From positions 124,001 to 188,000 of the forward strand of contig NZ_CAKASM010000005.1 in NCBI RefSeq assembly GCF_916858675.1: DNA of 64,000 bases. Direction: 5' to 3'. The stretch comes from Sphingomonas sp. Leaf21 (GTDB taxonomy: Bacteria; Pseudomonadota; Alphaproteobacteria; Sphingomonadales; Sphingomonadaceae). Both the position numbers and the translations under genes were made by a program. Below the pieces are notes generated by a model. The model made no database searches. It was not told the DNA's origin and saw only the letters and a program-made list of their open reading frames with translations. Positions 17,767 through 25,676 of the stretch are shown here, in pieces. The first letter of the stretch is position 1; every line of letters starts with the position of its first letter.

Positions 17767-18189
17767 ATGGTCGACACGAACGACCCGAACAAGCCACGCC
17801 CGCCCCGCCGCCGCACCGCGCCCAAGGGCACACCCGCGCCGCGCAAGCGCCCTGCCCCCAAGCCGGATGCGGTGACGGACGAGCCCGTCGCCGAGACCTC
17901 CGAGGTCGAAACGCCGAAGCCGCCAAAGCCCAAGGCGCCGCCAAAGCCCCGCTCCACCAAGCGCACCACGCCGCGTAAGGCCACCACCCGCAAACCCGCC
18001 GCGATCAAGCCTGCGCCTGCACCCACGTTGGGCAAGCACGGGCTCGACCGGGTTGGGGGGAAATGGGGTGTGGCCTCGATCCTAGGCAGCCTGGCGGCAG
18101 CGGCCGGACTGACCGCGGCGTTGTTGTCGTTGAAGGGCAGTACGCCGAAGGACGCCGACAATGAGGGCACGGACGGGAAGAAGGACTGA
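17767..18189 (+). CDS. Pro/Lys-rich single-pass membrane protein, function unknown
   Basis: A 140-residue protein of low-complexity make-up. Residues ~8-95 are rich in Pro, Lys, Arg, Thr and Ala with PKP/KPPKPK-like repeats, and the stretch is strongly basic apart from an acidic patch at ~37-50. One hydrophobic helix follows (~101-119, VASILGSLAAAAGLTAALL), then a short charged tail. It looks like a tail-anchored protein with a disordered basic cytosolic arm that might touch nucleic acid or cell wall; that is inference. The ATG has AGGG about 12 bp upstream. No family recognised. Confidence 0.7.
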   Translation: MVDTNDPNKPRPPRRRTAPKGTPAPRKRPAPKPDAVTDEPVAETSEVETPKPPKPKAPPKPRSTKRTTPRKATTRKPAAIKPAPAPTLGKHGLDRVGGKWGVASILGSLAAAAGLTAALLSLKGSTPKDADNEGTDGKKD

Positions 18190-18220
18190 CGCCTCTTATC
18201 CAATTCCGCCTGGACCTGAA

Positions 18221-18355
18221 GCCCCTCCACCACCGCTTCGCGGCGGTCCCCCTCCCCAAGCACAGCTTGGGGAGGAATTGAGACGGCATTACCCTAAATC
18301 CTCCCCATCTTCGATGGGGAGGGGGACCGCTCGCGACAGCGAGTGGTGGAGGGGC
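18221..18355. repeat. Long composite inverted repeat (repeat type B)
   Basis: A 135-bp element with nested symmetry. Outer arms GCCCCTCCACCAC (18221-18233) and GTGGTGGAGGGGC (18343-18355) enclose two internal hairpins at 18251-18275 and 18300-18322, both of CCTCCCC..GGGGAGG form. It lies between two convergent genes (the Pro/Lys-rich membrane protein and the M2 peptidase). A related, less complete copy is at 32453-32562. It has the look of a small palindromic repeat or MITE-like unit; no target-site duplication or coding capacity is seen. Confidence 0.75.
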
Positions 18356-18399
18356 AGGCCACGCCAGTGGCGGAACCTACGCCCCCATACCCCCCGGCC

Positions 18400-20241
18400 T
18401 TACCAACCCTGTGGCTTGCCCTTGTTCTGCTGGTCCAGCCACGTCTTGAGCGGCGCGAAATATTCGACCAGCGCCTTGCCCGACATCTCGCGGCTGCCGG
18501 TGAAGACCTGCAGCGCGTCCGGCCAGGGCTTGGACTGGCCCATCGACAGCATCGCGTTCAGCTTTTCGCCGACCGCCTTGTTGCCATAGAAGGAGCAGCG
18601 GTGAAGCGGCCCCTTCCACCCGGCCTGCTGGCACGCCGCCTTGTAGAACTGGAACTGCAAAACCCGCGCGAGGAAATAGCGCGCATAGGGCACGCCCGCC
18701 GGGATATGATATTTGGCGCCCGGATCGAACTTCGTCTCGTCACGTGCGACCGGCGGCACGACGCCCTGGTATTTGAGGCGCAGCGCGTCCCAGCCCGCCT
18801 GATACTGTCCGGTCGGGATCTGGCCCGAGAACACGCCCCAGCGCCATTTGTCGATCAGCAGGCCGAAGGGCAGGAACGCCACCTTGTCCATTGCCTGGCG
18901 AAGCAACAGCCCGACATCCTTGTCCGCGCTCGGCACCTTGGACGGATCGAGCAGTCCGATCTTCACGAGATAATCGGGCGTGATCGACAATGCGACGGTA
19001 TCGCCGATCGCCTCGTGAAAGCCGTCATTGGCGCCGTTCTTGTAGAGGAATGGCTGGTTCTTGTATGCCCGCTGGTAGTAGTTGTGGCCCAGTTCGTGAT
19101 GGATCGTCACGAAGTCGTCGGCATTGACCTTGGTGCACATCTTGATCCGGATATCGTCCAGATTGTCGATATCCCAGGCCGAGGCGTGGCAGATCACCTC
19201 GCGGTCGGCGGGCTTCACGATCTGCGAGCGCTGCCAGAAGGTTTGGGGCAAGGGCGCGAAACCCAGCGACGAGTAGAAGCCCTCGCCCGTCTTCACCATC
19301 CGGATCGGGTCGTAGCCCTTGGCCTTCAGCAGTTCGCCGGTGTCGTAGCCGACGTCGCCCGCCCCCTTGGGCGCGACCAGGTCATAGATATTGCCCCATT
19401 CCTGCGCCCACATATTGCCGAGCAGGTCGGCGCGGATCGGCCCCGTCTTCGACTGGACGGCGTCGCCATATTTCTCGTTGAGCTTCCAGCGGACATAGGT
19501 GTGGAGGGCCTTGTAGAGCGGCTCCACCTCGCCCCAGATCTTGTCGGTGAGCTGCGCGAACTGCTCCGGCGACATGTCATAGCCCGACCGCCACAGCGAT
19601 CCGGCATCGGCGTAGCCCAGTTCCTTCGCGCCCTGGTTGGCGAGCGCGGTCATCTGCGCATAGTCCGCTCGCATCGGAGCGCCGACATTGTCGTGCCAGC
19701 TGACCCACATCTCCTCGAGCTTGGCGGGATCGCGCTCGCTGCCCATCGCGGCCTCGATGTCGGAGCCGTTGATCGGCTGGCCGTTCCGCACCCCCTTGCC
19801 CTTGCCGTAGGAGGAGGACATGCGCGTGGTCAGCGTCGACAGCTGCGCCGCCGCCCCCGGCGTGGTCGGCGCGGGAAGCGTGATGCCACCGCGCAGCAGG
19901 TCGAGCTTGCGCTTGGTGTCGTAGGACAGGCCGGGCAGCGCCTGATAGCGCGCGGCGGCCAGGCCGTAGCGTACCGCCAGATCGGTCATCTCGGCACCCG
20001 AGGCGGCGGCCAGCGCGTCGGTATCGTCGGTGATATAGGTCGCGTTGACCCAGGCGATCTGCTGCGCACCGACGGACTTTTCGGCGAGCGTCTTCTCGGC
20101 CTCCGCGACGAACGCATCGGCGGCGGCGGGCGTCGCGGGCGCCGATGCGCCCTGCGGCGTCGCTGCCGTGTTGGTCTGCGCATGGGCGGCCCCGGCCAGC
20201 AGGAACGCCAGCACGGTGCCGGAAACGGCGGAACGGATCAT
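18400..20241 (-). CDS. Secreted M2-family peptidyl-dipeptidase (ACE-like)
   Basis: A 613-residue zinc metallopeptidase of the angiotensin-converting-enzyme family, expected to remove C-terminal dipeptides from peptides in the periplasm. A Sec signal peptide (res 1-21, FLLAGAAHAQ) is clear. The zinc motif HEXXH is in TIHHELGHNYYQ (~res 380), with the third ligand Glu in NDGFHEAIGD about 24 residues later. IPAGVPYARYFLA and RCSFYGNKAVGEKLNAML match the ACE C-terminal substrate region. Bacterial M2 enzymes are scattered but well represented in sphingomonads and xanthomonads. It appears to be a single gene, followed by the type B inverted repeat. Confidence 0.93.
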   Translation of the reverse strand: MIRSAVSGTVLAFLLAGAAHAQTNTAATPQGASAPATPAAADAFVAEAEKTLAEKSVGAQQIAWVNATYITDDTDALAAASGAEMTDLAVRYGLAAARYQALPGLSYDTKRKLDLLRGGITLPAPTTPGAAAQLSTLTTRMSSSYGKGKGVRNGQPINGSDIEAAMGSERDPAKLEEMWVSWHDNVGAPMRADYAQMTALANQGAKELGYADAGSLWRSGYDMSPEQFAQLTDKIWGEVEPLYKALHTYVRWKLNEKYGDAVQSKTGPIRADLLGNMWAQEWGNIYDLVAPKGAGDVGYDTGELLKAKGYDPIRMVKTGEGFYSSLGFAPLPQTFWQRSQIVKPADREVICHASAWDIDNLDDIRIKMCTKVNADDFVTIHHELGHNYYQRAYKNQPFLYKNGANDGFHEAIGDTVALSITPDYLVKIGLLDPSKVPSADKDVGLLLRQAMDKVAFLPFGLLIDKWRWGVFSGQIPTGQYQAGWDALRLKYQGVVPPVARDETKFDPGAKYHIPAGVPYARYFLARVLQFQFYKAACQQAGWKGPLHRCSFYGNKAVGEKLNAMLSMGQSKPWPDALQVFTGSREMSGKALVEYFAPLKTWLDQQNKGKPQGW

Positions 20242-20317
20242 GCAATCCCCCTCATATCTTGGGTCGCCCTCGACATGGGGCGGATGCCGCGCAGTTGCGC
20301 GGCTTTGACCGCCGCCG

Positions 20318-21100
20318 TCAAGCGCTCAGAAACTGCGCGATCGCCGTACCCAGTTCGGGTTTCGTCACCGAACTCATATGGTTGCCCGGAATTTCGGCAT
20401 AGCGGCCACGCGGCAGGGCCTCTGCGAGGTCGACCGCCGCGCCATTGTCGAAATCCTCGACGCCCGCGACAACCAGCGCGGGCAGATCGAACGCCTCGAT
20501 CGCCGAGAGCGGCGTGTCGGCAAAGGTCTGGAGGATATGAAGCAGCGCCACCGGATCGCCGCCGGTGGTCTTGAGGAACGCCTCCGCCATCCATTCGGGG
20601 CTGCCGCGCCGGTGCTCGCCCAGCCGGGTCAGGATGTTGGTGAAATGCTCGACGCGGCGGTCGGTGTGGAGCAATCCCTCCAGCCCCATGCCCGCGAAGA
20701 TCGCCTTGCCCGGTTCGGCCCCCGTCGCCAGCATCCGGCTGACCGTCCGCGCGCCCAGCGAATAGCCGCCCAGGTCGTAATCGGTCAGTCCCAGATGCTC
20801 GACCAGCGCATGGCCATCGCGGGTCAGCGCATCCCTGGGATAGGCGGCGGGGTCATGCGGCTTGCCGCTTTCGCCATGCGCGCGAAGGTCGGGCATGATG
20901 ACCCGGTAGCCCTTGGCCGCGATCGCGGCGGCATGGCCGTAACGGATCCAGTTGGTCCGGGCATCGGAGAAATAGCCATGGATCAGCACCACGGGCCGCC
21001 CCTCCCCCATCTCCCGCCAGGCGATCGGGGTGCCGTCGAAGCTGTCGAAATAGCGGGTTTCGGGGGTGGTGTCGGCCAAGGGTCTAGTCTCCGGGGTCAA
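20318..21100 (-). CDS. Alpha/beta hydrolase
   Basis: A 260-residue cytosolic alpha/beta-hydrolase. It shows the oxyanion HG motif (VVLIHGYFSDARTNW), nucleophile elbow GYSLGA (~res 119), an acidic residue in VAGVEDFDNG and the catalytic His in PGNHMSS near the C-terminus. No signal peptide. Substrate is not predictable; the cap between strands 6 and 7 is short and esterase-like. It precedes the M2 peptidase in the same direction with a 76-bp gap, so co-transcription is possible but not shown. Confidence 0.88.
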   Translation of the reverse strand: MTPETRPLADTTPETRYFDSFDGTPIAWREMGEGRPVVLIHGYFSDARTNWIRYGHAAAIAAKGYRVIMPDLRAHGESGKPHDPAAYPRDALTRDGHALVEHLGLTDYDLGGYSLGARTVSRMLATGAEPGKAIFAGMGLEGLLHTDRRVEHFTNILTRLGEHRRGSPEWMAEAFLKTTGGDPVALLHILQTFADTPLSAIEAFDLPALVVAGVEDFDNGAAVDLAEALPRGRYAEIPGNHMSSVTKPELGTAIAQFLSA

Positions 21101-21162
21101 GCTCTACCGCCCCCCCTAATACGGATCGGGGCAGAAGTGGACCTGCCTTGCGGCCGCCATGT

Positions 21163-21251
21163 CCTCACCCTTCCCACCCGCTATCGCGGGCGGGCCCCTT
21201 CCCTCTCCCGCTGGGAGAGGGAGGGAGGCGCAAAGCGCCGGAAGGGTGAGG
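21163..21251. repeat. Inverted repeat with inner hairpin
   Basis: Outer arms CCTCACCCTTCC (21163-21174) and GGAAGGGTGAGG (21240-21251) enclose a 9-bp hairpin CCCTCTCCC-GCT-GGGAGAGGG (21201-21221). It fills most of the gap between the regulator gene and the hydrolase gene. No T-run and no coding capacity. It is built like the type B element at 18221-18355 but with different arm sequences. Confidence 0.65.
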
Positions 21252-21261
21252 GCGGTCGGCC

Positions 21262-22026
21262 TCAGCCGACGTAAATCCCCGCGACCCGCCACTCGCCATT
21301 CTCCCGCTCGAGCGTGACGGTTTCAACGATATCCGCCGAGCTTTCGAACCGGCTATTGAACCGTACCATCCGATACCCGGCGGGCGGCGCGGGAATGTCG
21401 TCCTGGCTCAGCACGCTGCGCGAGACGAGTTTCCCCAACGGTGTCCGCACTTTTTCCGAGGTGGCGGCCCAGACCTGCTCGGAGTTCAGCTTGCGAAAGC
21501 TGGTCGTGGTCAGCCGATAGCTGTCGGCCCAGCGACCCTGGTCGATCAACTGCACGAAGCGCTGCGCCGCCTCCACCGCCGCCGGATCGTTCACGGCGGT
21601 GGTGGGCGAGGCCTGTGGCGGTGCCGAGGCCATATGGGTCAGGCCGCCAAGGGCCAGCAGTGCGAGGAAGACGGTCATGAGCGTCGCTCCAATGATGATC
21701 CAAGGGCGGCGAGTGCCCGCCCCCGCGCCGACGACCGGCGCGGCTCGGTCATCCGCCAGGCTTTCGGAGCGATCCTCCCCGATCCTCCTGTCCCCAAGAT
21801 TATCGGGGGTCGCGCCCTCCACCTCGAGCAGCATCCGCGCCGCCTCGCGACTGCTCGACACCGCCAGCTTGCGGCGCGCGTCGCGCAGGCGTTCGTTGAT
21901 GGTGTGGACCGAAAGGTCGAGGGCGCGCGCGATCGACTTGGCGTCATGCCCGCGTACGATCAGGCGCAGCGTCTGTTTTTCCCGGTCGGTCAGCGCCTCG
22001 ACGCCCGCTTTGGCCTGGATGGTCAT
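21262..22026 (-). CDS. Membrane-spanning LuxR-type HTH protein with DUF4019 domain
   Basis: A 254-residue protein. Residues ~10-65 form a LuxR/GerE-type helix-turn-helix (LTDREKQTLRLIVRGHDAKSI, then DLSVHTINERLRDARRKL). A charged linker leads to one transmembrane helix at ~109-131 (IIIGATLMTVFLALLALGG). The C-terminal ~110 residues match the DUF4019 pattern (AAQRFVQLIDQGRWADSY, then NGEWRVAGIYV). The topology is that of a ToxR-like one-component regulator: DNA-binding end in the cytosol, sensor end in the periplasm. The start is set at MTIQAK because the in-frame extension upstream lacks coding character. It is divergent from the YdjM-like gene. Confidence 0.82.
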   Translation of the reverse strand: MTIQAKAGVEALTDREKQTLRLIVRGHDAKSIARALDLSVHTINERLRDARRKLAVSSSREAARMLLEVEGATPDNLGDRRIGEDRSESLADDRAAPVVGAGAGTRRPWIIIGATLMTVFLALLALGGLTHMASAPPQASPTTAVNDPAAVEAAQRFVQLIDQGRWADSYRLTTTSFRKLNSEQVWAATSEKVRTPLGKLVSRSVLSQDDIPAPPAGYRMVRFNSRFESSADIVETVTLERENGEWRVAGIYVG

Positions 22027-22223
22027 GCCACGAACTATGCCGGAGCGGACCGGCGCGACCACCCTGAAAAAATTGTACCCGCGCGCGCCGGGCTCCGCAT
22101 CGCCCGCCAAGTGAGTCCCCATCTCATCATCGCAGGACAAATCGACGGGATTCCGCGATTTTTTTGCCAAAGCACCGAGTCCCGATCATGGACAAAAGGG
22201 GTACATGGCGTTAGCCGCCGCCC

Positions 22224-22757
22224 ATGGCAGCATCCCTGTTCCTTCTCCTTGCGGTGATCCTGGCGTTTGCCGGGGGCGGCGGGCCTTGGATGCTGATCGC
22301 GACGGTGGCGGCCGCGACGGCGGCGGGGACGCGGCTGCCCGATCTCGACACCCCGCTCCAGCTTCAGCATCGCAGCGCGCTGGTGCACAGCGTCCTGCCC
22401 TTCTACGTCGCGACGCTTGACCCGCGCACCTGGCCGGTCGCGGCGGGGTTGGGCTTCGGCATCGGCTTTCATCTGGCCGCCGACATGTTTCCGGGCACGA
22501 TGCGGGGCTTCGCGACGATCAAGCTGCCGATCTGGGGATCGATCGGCGTCCTGCCCTCCTATCTGTGGATCGCGATCAACGCCGCCGCCAATCTGGCGGG
22601 CGCGTTCATCCTGTTGGAATGGATCGCTGCCGACCGCGTCGCGGCCTGTGCGCTCGCCGCGATCGGGGTTCTCGGCGCCAGCTATCTGCTCCGGGCGCAA
22701 GGCGGGCTCTACGCGCTGGCCGTCATCGCCGGGATCGGCTGGTTCCTCGTCCGCTAG
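22224..22757 (+). CDS. YdjM-like membrane protein (putative metal-dependent hydrolase family)
   Basis: A 177-residue inner-membrane protein with about five hydrophobic helices. It shows the marks of the YdjM/DUF457 family: LPDLDTPLQ after the first helix pair, then HRSALVHSVLPFY, and a later His in GFHLAADMFPG. These Asp and His residues give the family its label of membrane-bound metal-dependent hydrolase, though its activity is poorly defined. In E. coli ydjM is an SOS gene; I see no LexA box here. The start ATG begins directly with a hydrophobic segment (MAASLFLLLAVILAF). Confidence 0.75.
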   Translation: MAASLFLLLAVILAFAGGGGPWMLIATVAAATAAGTRLPDLDTPLQLQHRSALVHSVLPFYVATLDPRTWPVAAGLGFGIGFHLAADMFPGTMRGFATIKLPIWGSIGVLPSYLWIAINAAANLAGAFILLEWIAADRVAACALAAIGVLGASYLLRAQGGLYALAVIAGIGWFLVR

Positions 22758-22858
22758 ACCTGATTGGCGTTGCGCGTGCTTCTGCGATAAGGACAGGGTC
22801 CCTGCCGCCAGAAGCAGGTCGATGGGGAGCGGATGCCGGACCCAGAACCGGACCCTCG

Positions 22859-23503
22859 ATGACCGCAACCACCGCCTCCCACACCGAAACCCTGCCCCCC
22901 AGCCCGATCGGCCGCCCGCACAGCCTGCTGGAGGACGCCTATGCGATCTTCATCGGCTGCACCCTGCTGATCGTGGGGCTGGTGTTTCTGAAGGCGGCGG
23001 GACTGGTGACCGGCGGAATCGCGGGCGTCGCGCTGCTGCTGTCCTATCTGATCCCGCTACCCGCGGGGGTGTTGTTCACGCTGGTCAACATCCCCTTCTT
23101 CCTGTTCGCGCACAAGGTGATGGGCGCGCGGTTCGCGGTGAAGACGGTGCTGGTCAATATCGGCATCGGCGCGGCGTCGGCGATCACGCGCGTGTCGGTG
23201 CATGTCGACAGCGTCCATCCCGCCTTCGCCGCGCTGGTCGGCGGAACGGTGATCGGCATGGGCATACTGGCGCTCGCCCGGCATCAGGCGGGGGTCGGCG
23301 GCACCGGGGTCATCACCATCTGGCTGTACCGCAAGCGCGGCTGGAACATGGGGATGACCCAGGTCGCGCTCGACATATTCATCCTGGCGATGGCGATCCC
23401 GGTCGTCTCCGGCGCGCAGATGATCTGGTCCGCGATCAGCGCGGCGGCGATCAGCCTGATCCTCTTCGCCTGGCACCGGCCGGGCCTGTATATGGGTCGG
23501 TAG
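22859..23503 (+). CDS. YitT family membrane protein
   Basis: A 214-residue inner-membrane protein with five or six predicted helices and the YitT/DUF161 signature, including LLEDAYAIFIGCTLLIVGLV at the start of helix 1 and the Gly-rich GLVTGGIAGVALL. The LVNIPFFLFAHKVMG and GGTGVITIWLYRKRG blocks also fit. The family is proposed to be a transporter, but the substrate is not settled. The frame is open far upstream, but the family N-terminus fits this ATG, 101 bp after the YdjM-like gene. Both genes run in the same direction and may share a transcript. Confidence 0.85.
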   Translation: MTATTASHTETLPPSPIGRPHSLLEDAYAIFIGCTLLIVGLVFLKAAGLVTGGIAGVALLLSYLIPLPAGVLFTLVNIPFFLFAHKVMGARFAVKTVLVNIGIGAASAITRVSVHVDSVHPAFAALVGGTVIGMGILALARHQAGVGGTGVITIWLYRKRGWNMGMTQVALDIFILAMAIPVVSGAQMIWSAISAAAISLILFAWHRPGLYMGR

Positions 23504-23586
23504 AGAAAGGTGGCGGCCCGAAGGGCTGATGGAGGGGTGTCCCGACCAGCGGTGACACCCCTTCCACAATCGCCTGGCAGCGGTCC

Positions 23587-23605
23587 CCTCCCCGTCCCGG
23601 GGAGG
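23587..23605. repeat. CCTCCCCG/CGGGGAGG hairpin (repeat type B)
   Basis: An 8-bp perfect stem with a 3-base loop, 8 bp beyond the asd stop codon, between the convergent yitT-type gene and asd. Likely a 3' RNA hairpin for asd; no T-run. Same family as the hairpins at 16111, 18251, 18300, 25647 and 32504. Confidence 0.6.
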
Positions 23606-23613
23606 AGGCCGGG

Positions 23614-24639
23614 TCAGCCCTTCTTCAGGTGACGGCGACCGAGCAGTTCGGCGATCTGGACCGCGTTGAGCGCGGCCCCTTTTCGCAGATTGTCCGACAC
23701 GCACCACAGCGACAGGCCGTTATCGACCGTCGAATCCTCGCGCACGCGGCTGACGAAGGTGGCGAAGTCGCCGACGCATTCGATCGGCGTGACGTATCCG
23801 CCGTCCTCGCGCTTGTCGACCAGCATGACGCCCGGCGCCTCGCGCAGGATGTCCTGGGCCTCCTCGGCGGAGATTTCCTCCTCGAACTCGATGTTCAGCG
23901 CTTCCGAATGGCCGACGAAGACCGGCACGCGGACGCAGGTCGCGGTGACCTTCACCTTGGGGTCGAGGATCTTCTTGGTCTCGGCGACCATCTTCCACTC
24001 TTCCTTGGTCGAGCCGTCGTCCAGGAAGCTGTCGATATGGGGGATCACGTTGAAGGCGATCTGCTTGGTGAACTTCTTCGGCTCGGCGGGATCGCCGACG
24101 AAGATGTTGCGGCTCTGTTCGAACAGCTCGTCCATGCCCGCCTTGCCCGCGCCCGATACCGACTGATAGGTCGCGACGACGACACGCTTGATCCGCGCCT
24201 TGTCGTGGAGCGGCTTGAGCGCCACGACCATCTGCGCGGTCGAGCAATTGGGATTGGCGATGATGTTCCGGGCCTTGTAGCCGTCGATGGCGTCCGGGTT
24301 CACTTCCGGCACAATCAGCGGCACGTCGGGGTCCATGCGGTAGAGCGACGAATTGTCGATCACGATGCAGCCCGCGGCGGCGAATTTGGGGGCGTAGACC
24401 TTGGTCGCTTCCGAGCCGATCGCGAACAGCGCCATGTCCCACCCGGTGGGATCGAAATGCTCGATATTCTTGATGGTGAGCATCTTGCCCGTCTCACCAT
24501 ATTCGATCTGGTCGCCCTGGCTGCGCGACGAGGCGACGACCGCCAGCTCGTCGATCGGGAATTCCCGCTCCGCCAGGATGTTGATCATTTCCCGGCCGAC
24601 ATTGCCCGACGCCCCGGCGACCACCACGCGATAACCCAT
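23614..24639 (-). CDS. asd: Aspartate-semialdehyde dehydrogenase
   Basis: A 341-residue cytosolic NADPH enzyme that reduces aspartyl phosphate to the semialdehyde, the branch point to lysine/diaminopimelate, threonine and methionine. The N-terminal Rossmann motif is GASGNVGREM. The catalytic Cys is in NPNCSTAQMV (~res 132), followed by TYQSVSGAGKAGMDEL. The catalytic His region is seen in the RVPVFVGHSEALNIEFEEEI block. Length and motif order match the Gram-negative/Gram-positive type 2 form. It is a single gene; the gap upstream carries a pair of type A palindromes rather than an obvious promoter sequence. Confidence 0.97.
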   Translation of the reverse strand: MGYRVVVAGASGNVGREMINILAEREFPIDELAVVASSRSQGDQIEYGETGKMLTIKNIEHFDPTGWDMALFAIGSEATKVYAPKFAAAGCIVIDNSSLYRMDPDVPLIVPEVNPDAIDGYKARNIIANPNCSTAQMVVALKPLHDKARIKRVVVATYQSVSGAGKAGMDELFEQSRNIFVGDPAEPKKFTKQIAFNVIPHIDSFLDDGSTKEEWKMVAETKKILDPKVKVTATCVRVPVFVGHSEALNIEFEEEISAEEAQDILREAPGVMLVDKREDGGYVTPIECVGDFATFVSRVREDSTVDNGLSLWCVSDNLRKGAALNAVQIAELLGRRHLKKG

Positions 24640-24792
24640 TCAACCCTCCACTCGGAAGCGTGAGCCGGTAGCGTCATTGCGCCGACGCGTCCACCAACTT
24701 TGCGAATAGTGCGCGTTTGCGGCGGTCAAGTGGGGGTTGGTTGGATGCTTCCCCGCCCGAAAACCAGAGTGATGCGGGGTCGGCCAGACGCT

Positions 24793-24900
24793 CCCCCTCC
24801 CGCAGGCGGGAGGGGGTCGGGGGGGGGGGGGCAAGGGATCTCATCGAGCCTGTCGCTAGAGGCACGCCCCTCCCCCAACCCCTCCTGCCTGCGGGAGGGG
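24793..24900. repeat. Paired type A palindromes with a G13 tract
   Basis: Two head-to-head GC-rich hairpins, 24793-24816 (CCCCCTCCCGC arm) and 24879-24900, enclose a ~60-bp spacer. The spacer resembles the reverse complement of the spacer at 1215-1272, including GGCACGCCCCTCCCC. A run of 13 G lies at 24819-24831. The unit fills the gap between asd and the MgtC-type gene, both on the minus strand, and has no coding capacity. Confidence 0.75.
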
Positions 24901-24913
24901 GACTTTCAGCGGC

Positions 24914-25630
24914 TCAGTCGTGCGTGCTCGCGGCCCAGGTCGCGTGGGTGATGCCGTGGACCGCTTGGAAATGGTCGGTGATCCGGTCGAGCTCGCCCGC
25001 CTCGACGATGGTGCTGGTCAGGGTCGCGGTCACGGTGACCTGATCCTCGCCCCGGTCCTCGGTGTCCAGTTCGCCGACCGGAAGACCCGCCCGTTCGAGA
25101 TGCTCGACCAACAGGTCGCCGACCGGCCCGGCCTGTGCCGTGGTCGTCGTCAGGCTGACCGAATAGGTCGCCTCCACATGGCGTCCCTCGACCGGGAAGC
25201 GGTTGATCGCGTCGACCAGCGGACGCAGCGCGGTGTTGGCGACCAGCACCATGACGGTCAGCAGCACCGCCTCCGCCACCATGTCGCTGCCCGCGATCGC
25301 CCCGACCGCCGCCGAGCACCAGAGGGTCGCCGCGGTGTTGAGCCCGCGGACGTTCATCCCCTCCTTCATGATCACGCCCGCACCCAGGAAGCCGATCCCC
25401 GAGACGACATAGGCGATGATCCGGATCGACTCGATATCGCCGCCAAGCCGCTGGCCCAGATCGACGAACGCCGCCGCGCCGATCGCGACCAGCGCATTGG
25501 TGCGCAGCCCCGCCGTGCGCTGACGATATTGCCGCTCGGCCCCGATCAAGGTGCCCAGCACGAAGGCGGTCAGATAGCTGACCATCGTGTCGAGGAACGG
25601 CCAGAGGTGGAAGGTCTTCAGGAACGCCAT
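24914..25630 (-). CDS. MgtC/SapB family protein
   Basis: A 238-residue inner-membrane protein. The N-terminal ~140 residues form four or five helices with the MgtC signature: GTLIGAERQYRQRTAGLRTNALVAIGAA, then GIGFLGAGVIMKEG and GLNTAATLWCSAAVGA. The C-terminal ~95 residues are soluble and ACT-like, ending in HFQAVHGITHATW. MgtC proteins support growth in low Mg2+ and modulate the F1Fo ATPase in pathogens; here only membership is asserted. The ATG lies 46 bp after the S9 peptidase gene, with a type B hairpin in that gap. Confidence 0.93.
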   Translation of the reverse strand: MAFLKTFHLWPFLDTMVSYLTAFVLGTLIGAERQYRQRTAGLRTNALVAIGAAAFVDLGQRLGGDIESIRIIAYVVSGIGFLGAGVIMKEGMNVRGLNTAATLWCSAAVGAIAGSDMVAEAVLLTVMVLVANTALRPLVDAINRFPVEGRHVEATYSVSLTTTTAQAGPVGDLLVEHLERAGLPVGELDTEDRGEDQVTVTATLTSTIVEAGELDRITDHFQAVHGITHATWAASTHD

Positions 25631-25646
25631 GGCTGCCCACCCAAAT

Positions 25647-25666
25647 CCTCCCCTGCAAAGGGGAGG
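25647..25666. repeat. CCTCCCC/GGGGAGG hairpin (repeat type B)
   Basis: A 7-bp stem and 6-base loop between the S9 peptidase stop and the start of the MgtC-type gene. Same intergenic hairpin family as at 16111-16135 and 18251-18275. Confidence 0.6.
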
Positions 25667-25676
25667 AATGACGACT

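Noticed and set aside
22140..22180. T-rich stretch GATTTTTTTGCC near the LuxR-type gene
   Set aside because: No hairpin before it on either strand; probably part of the divergent promoter region.
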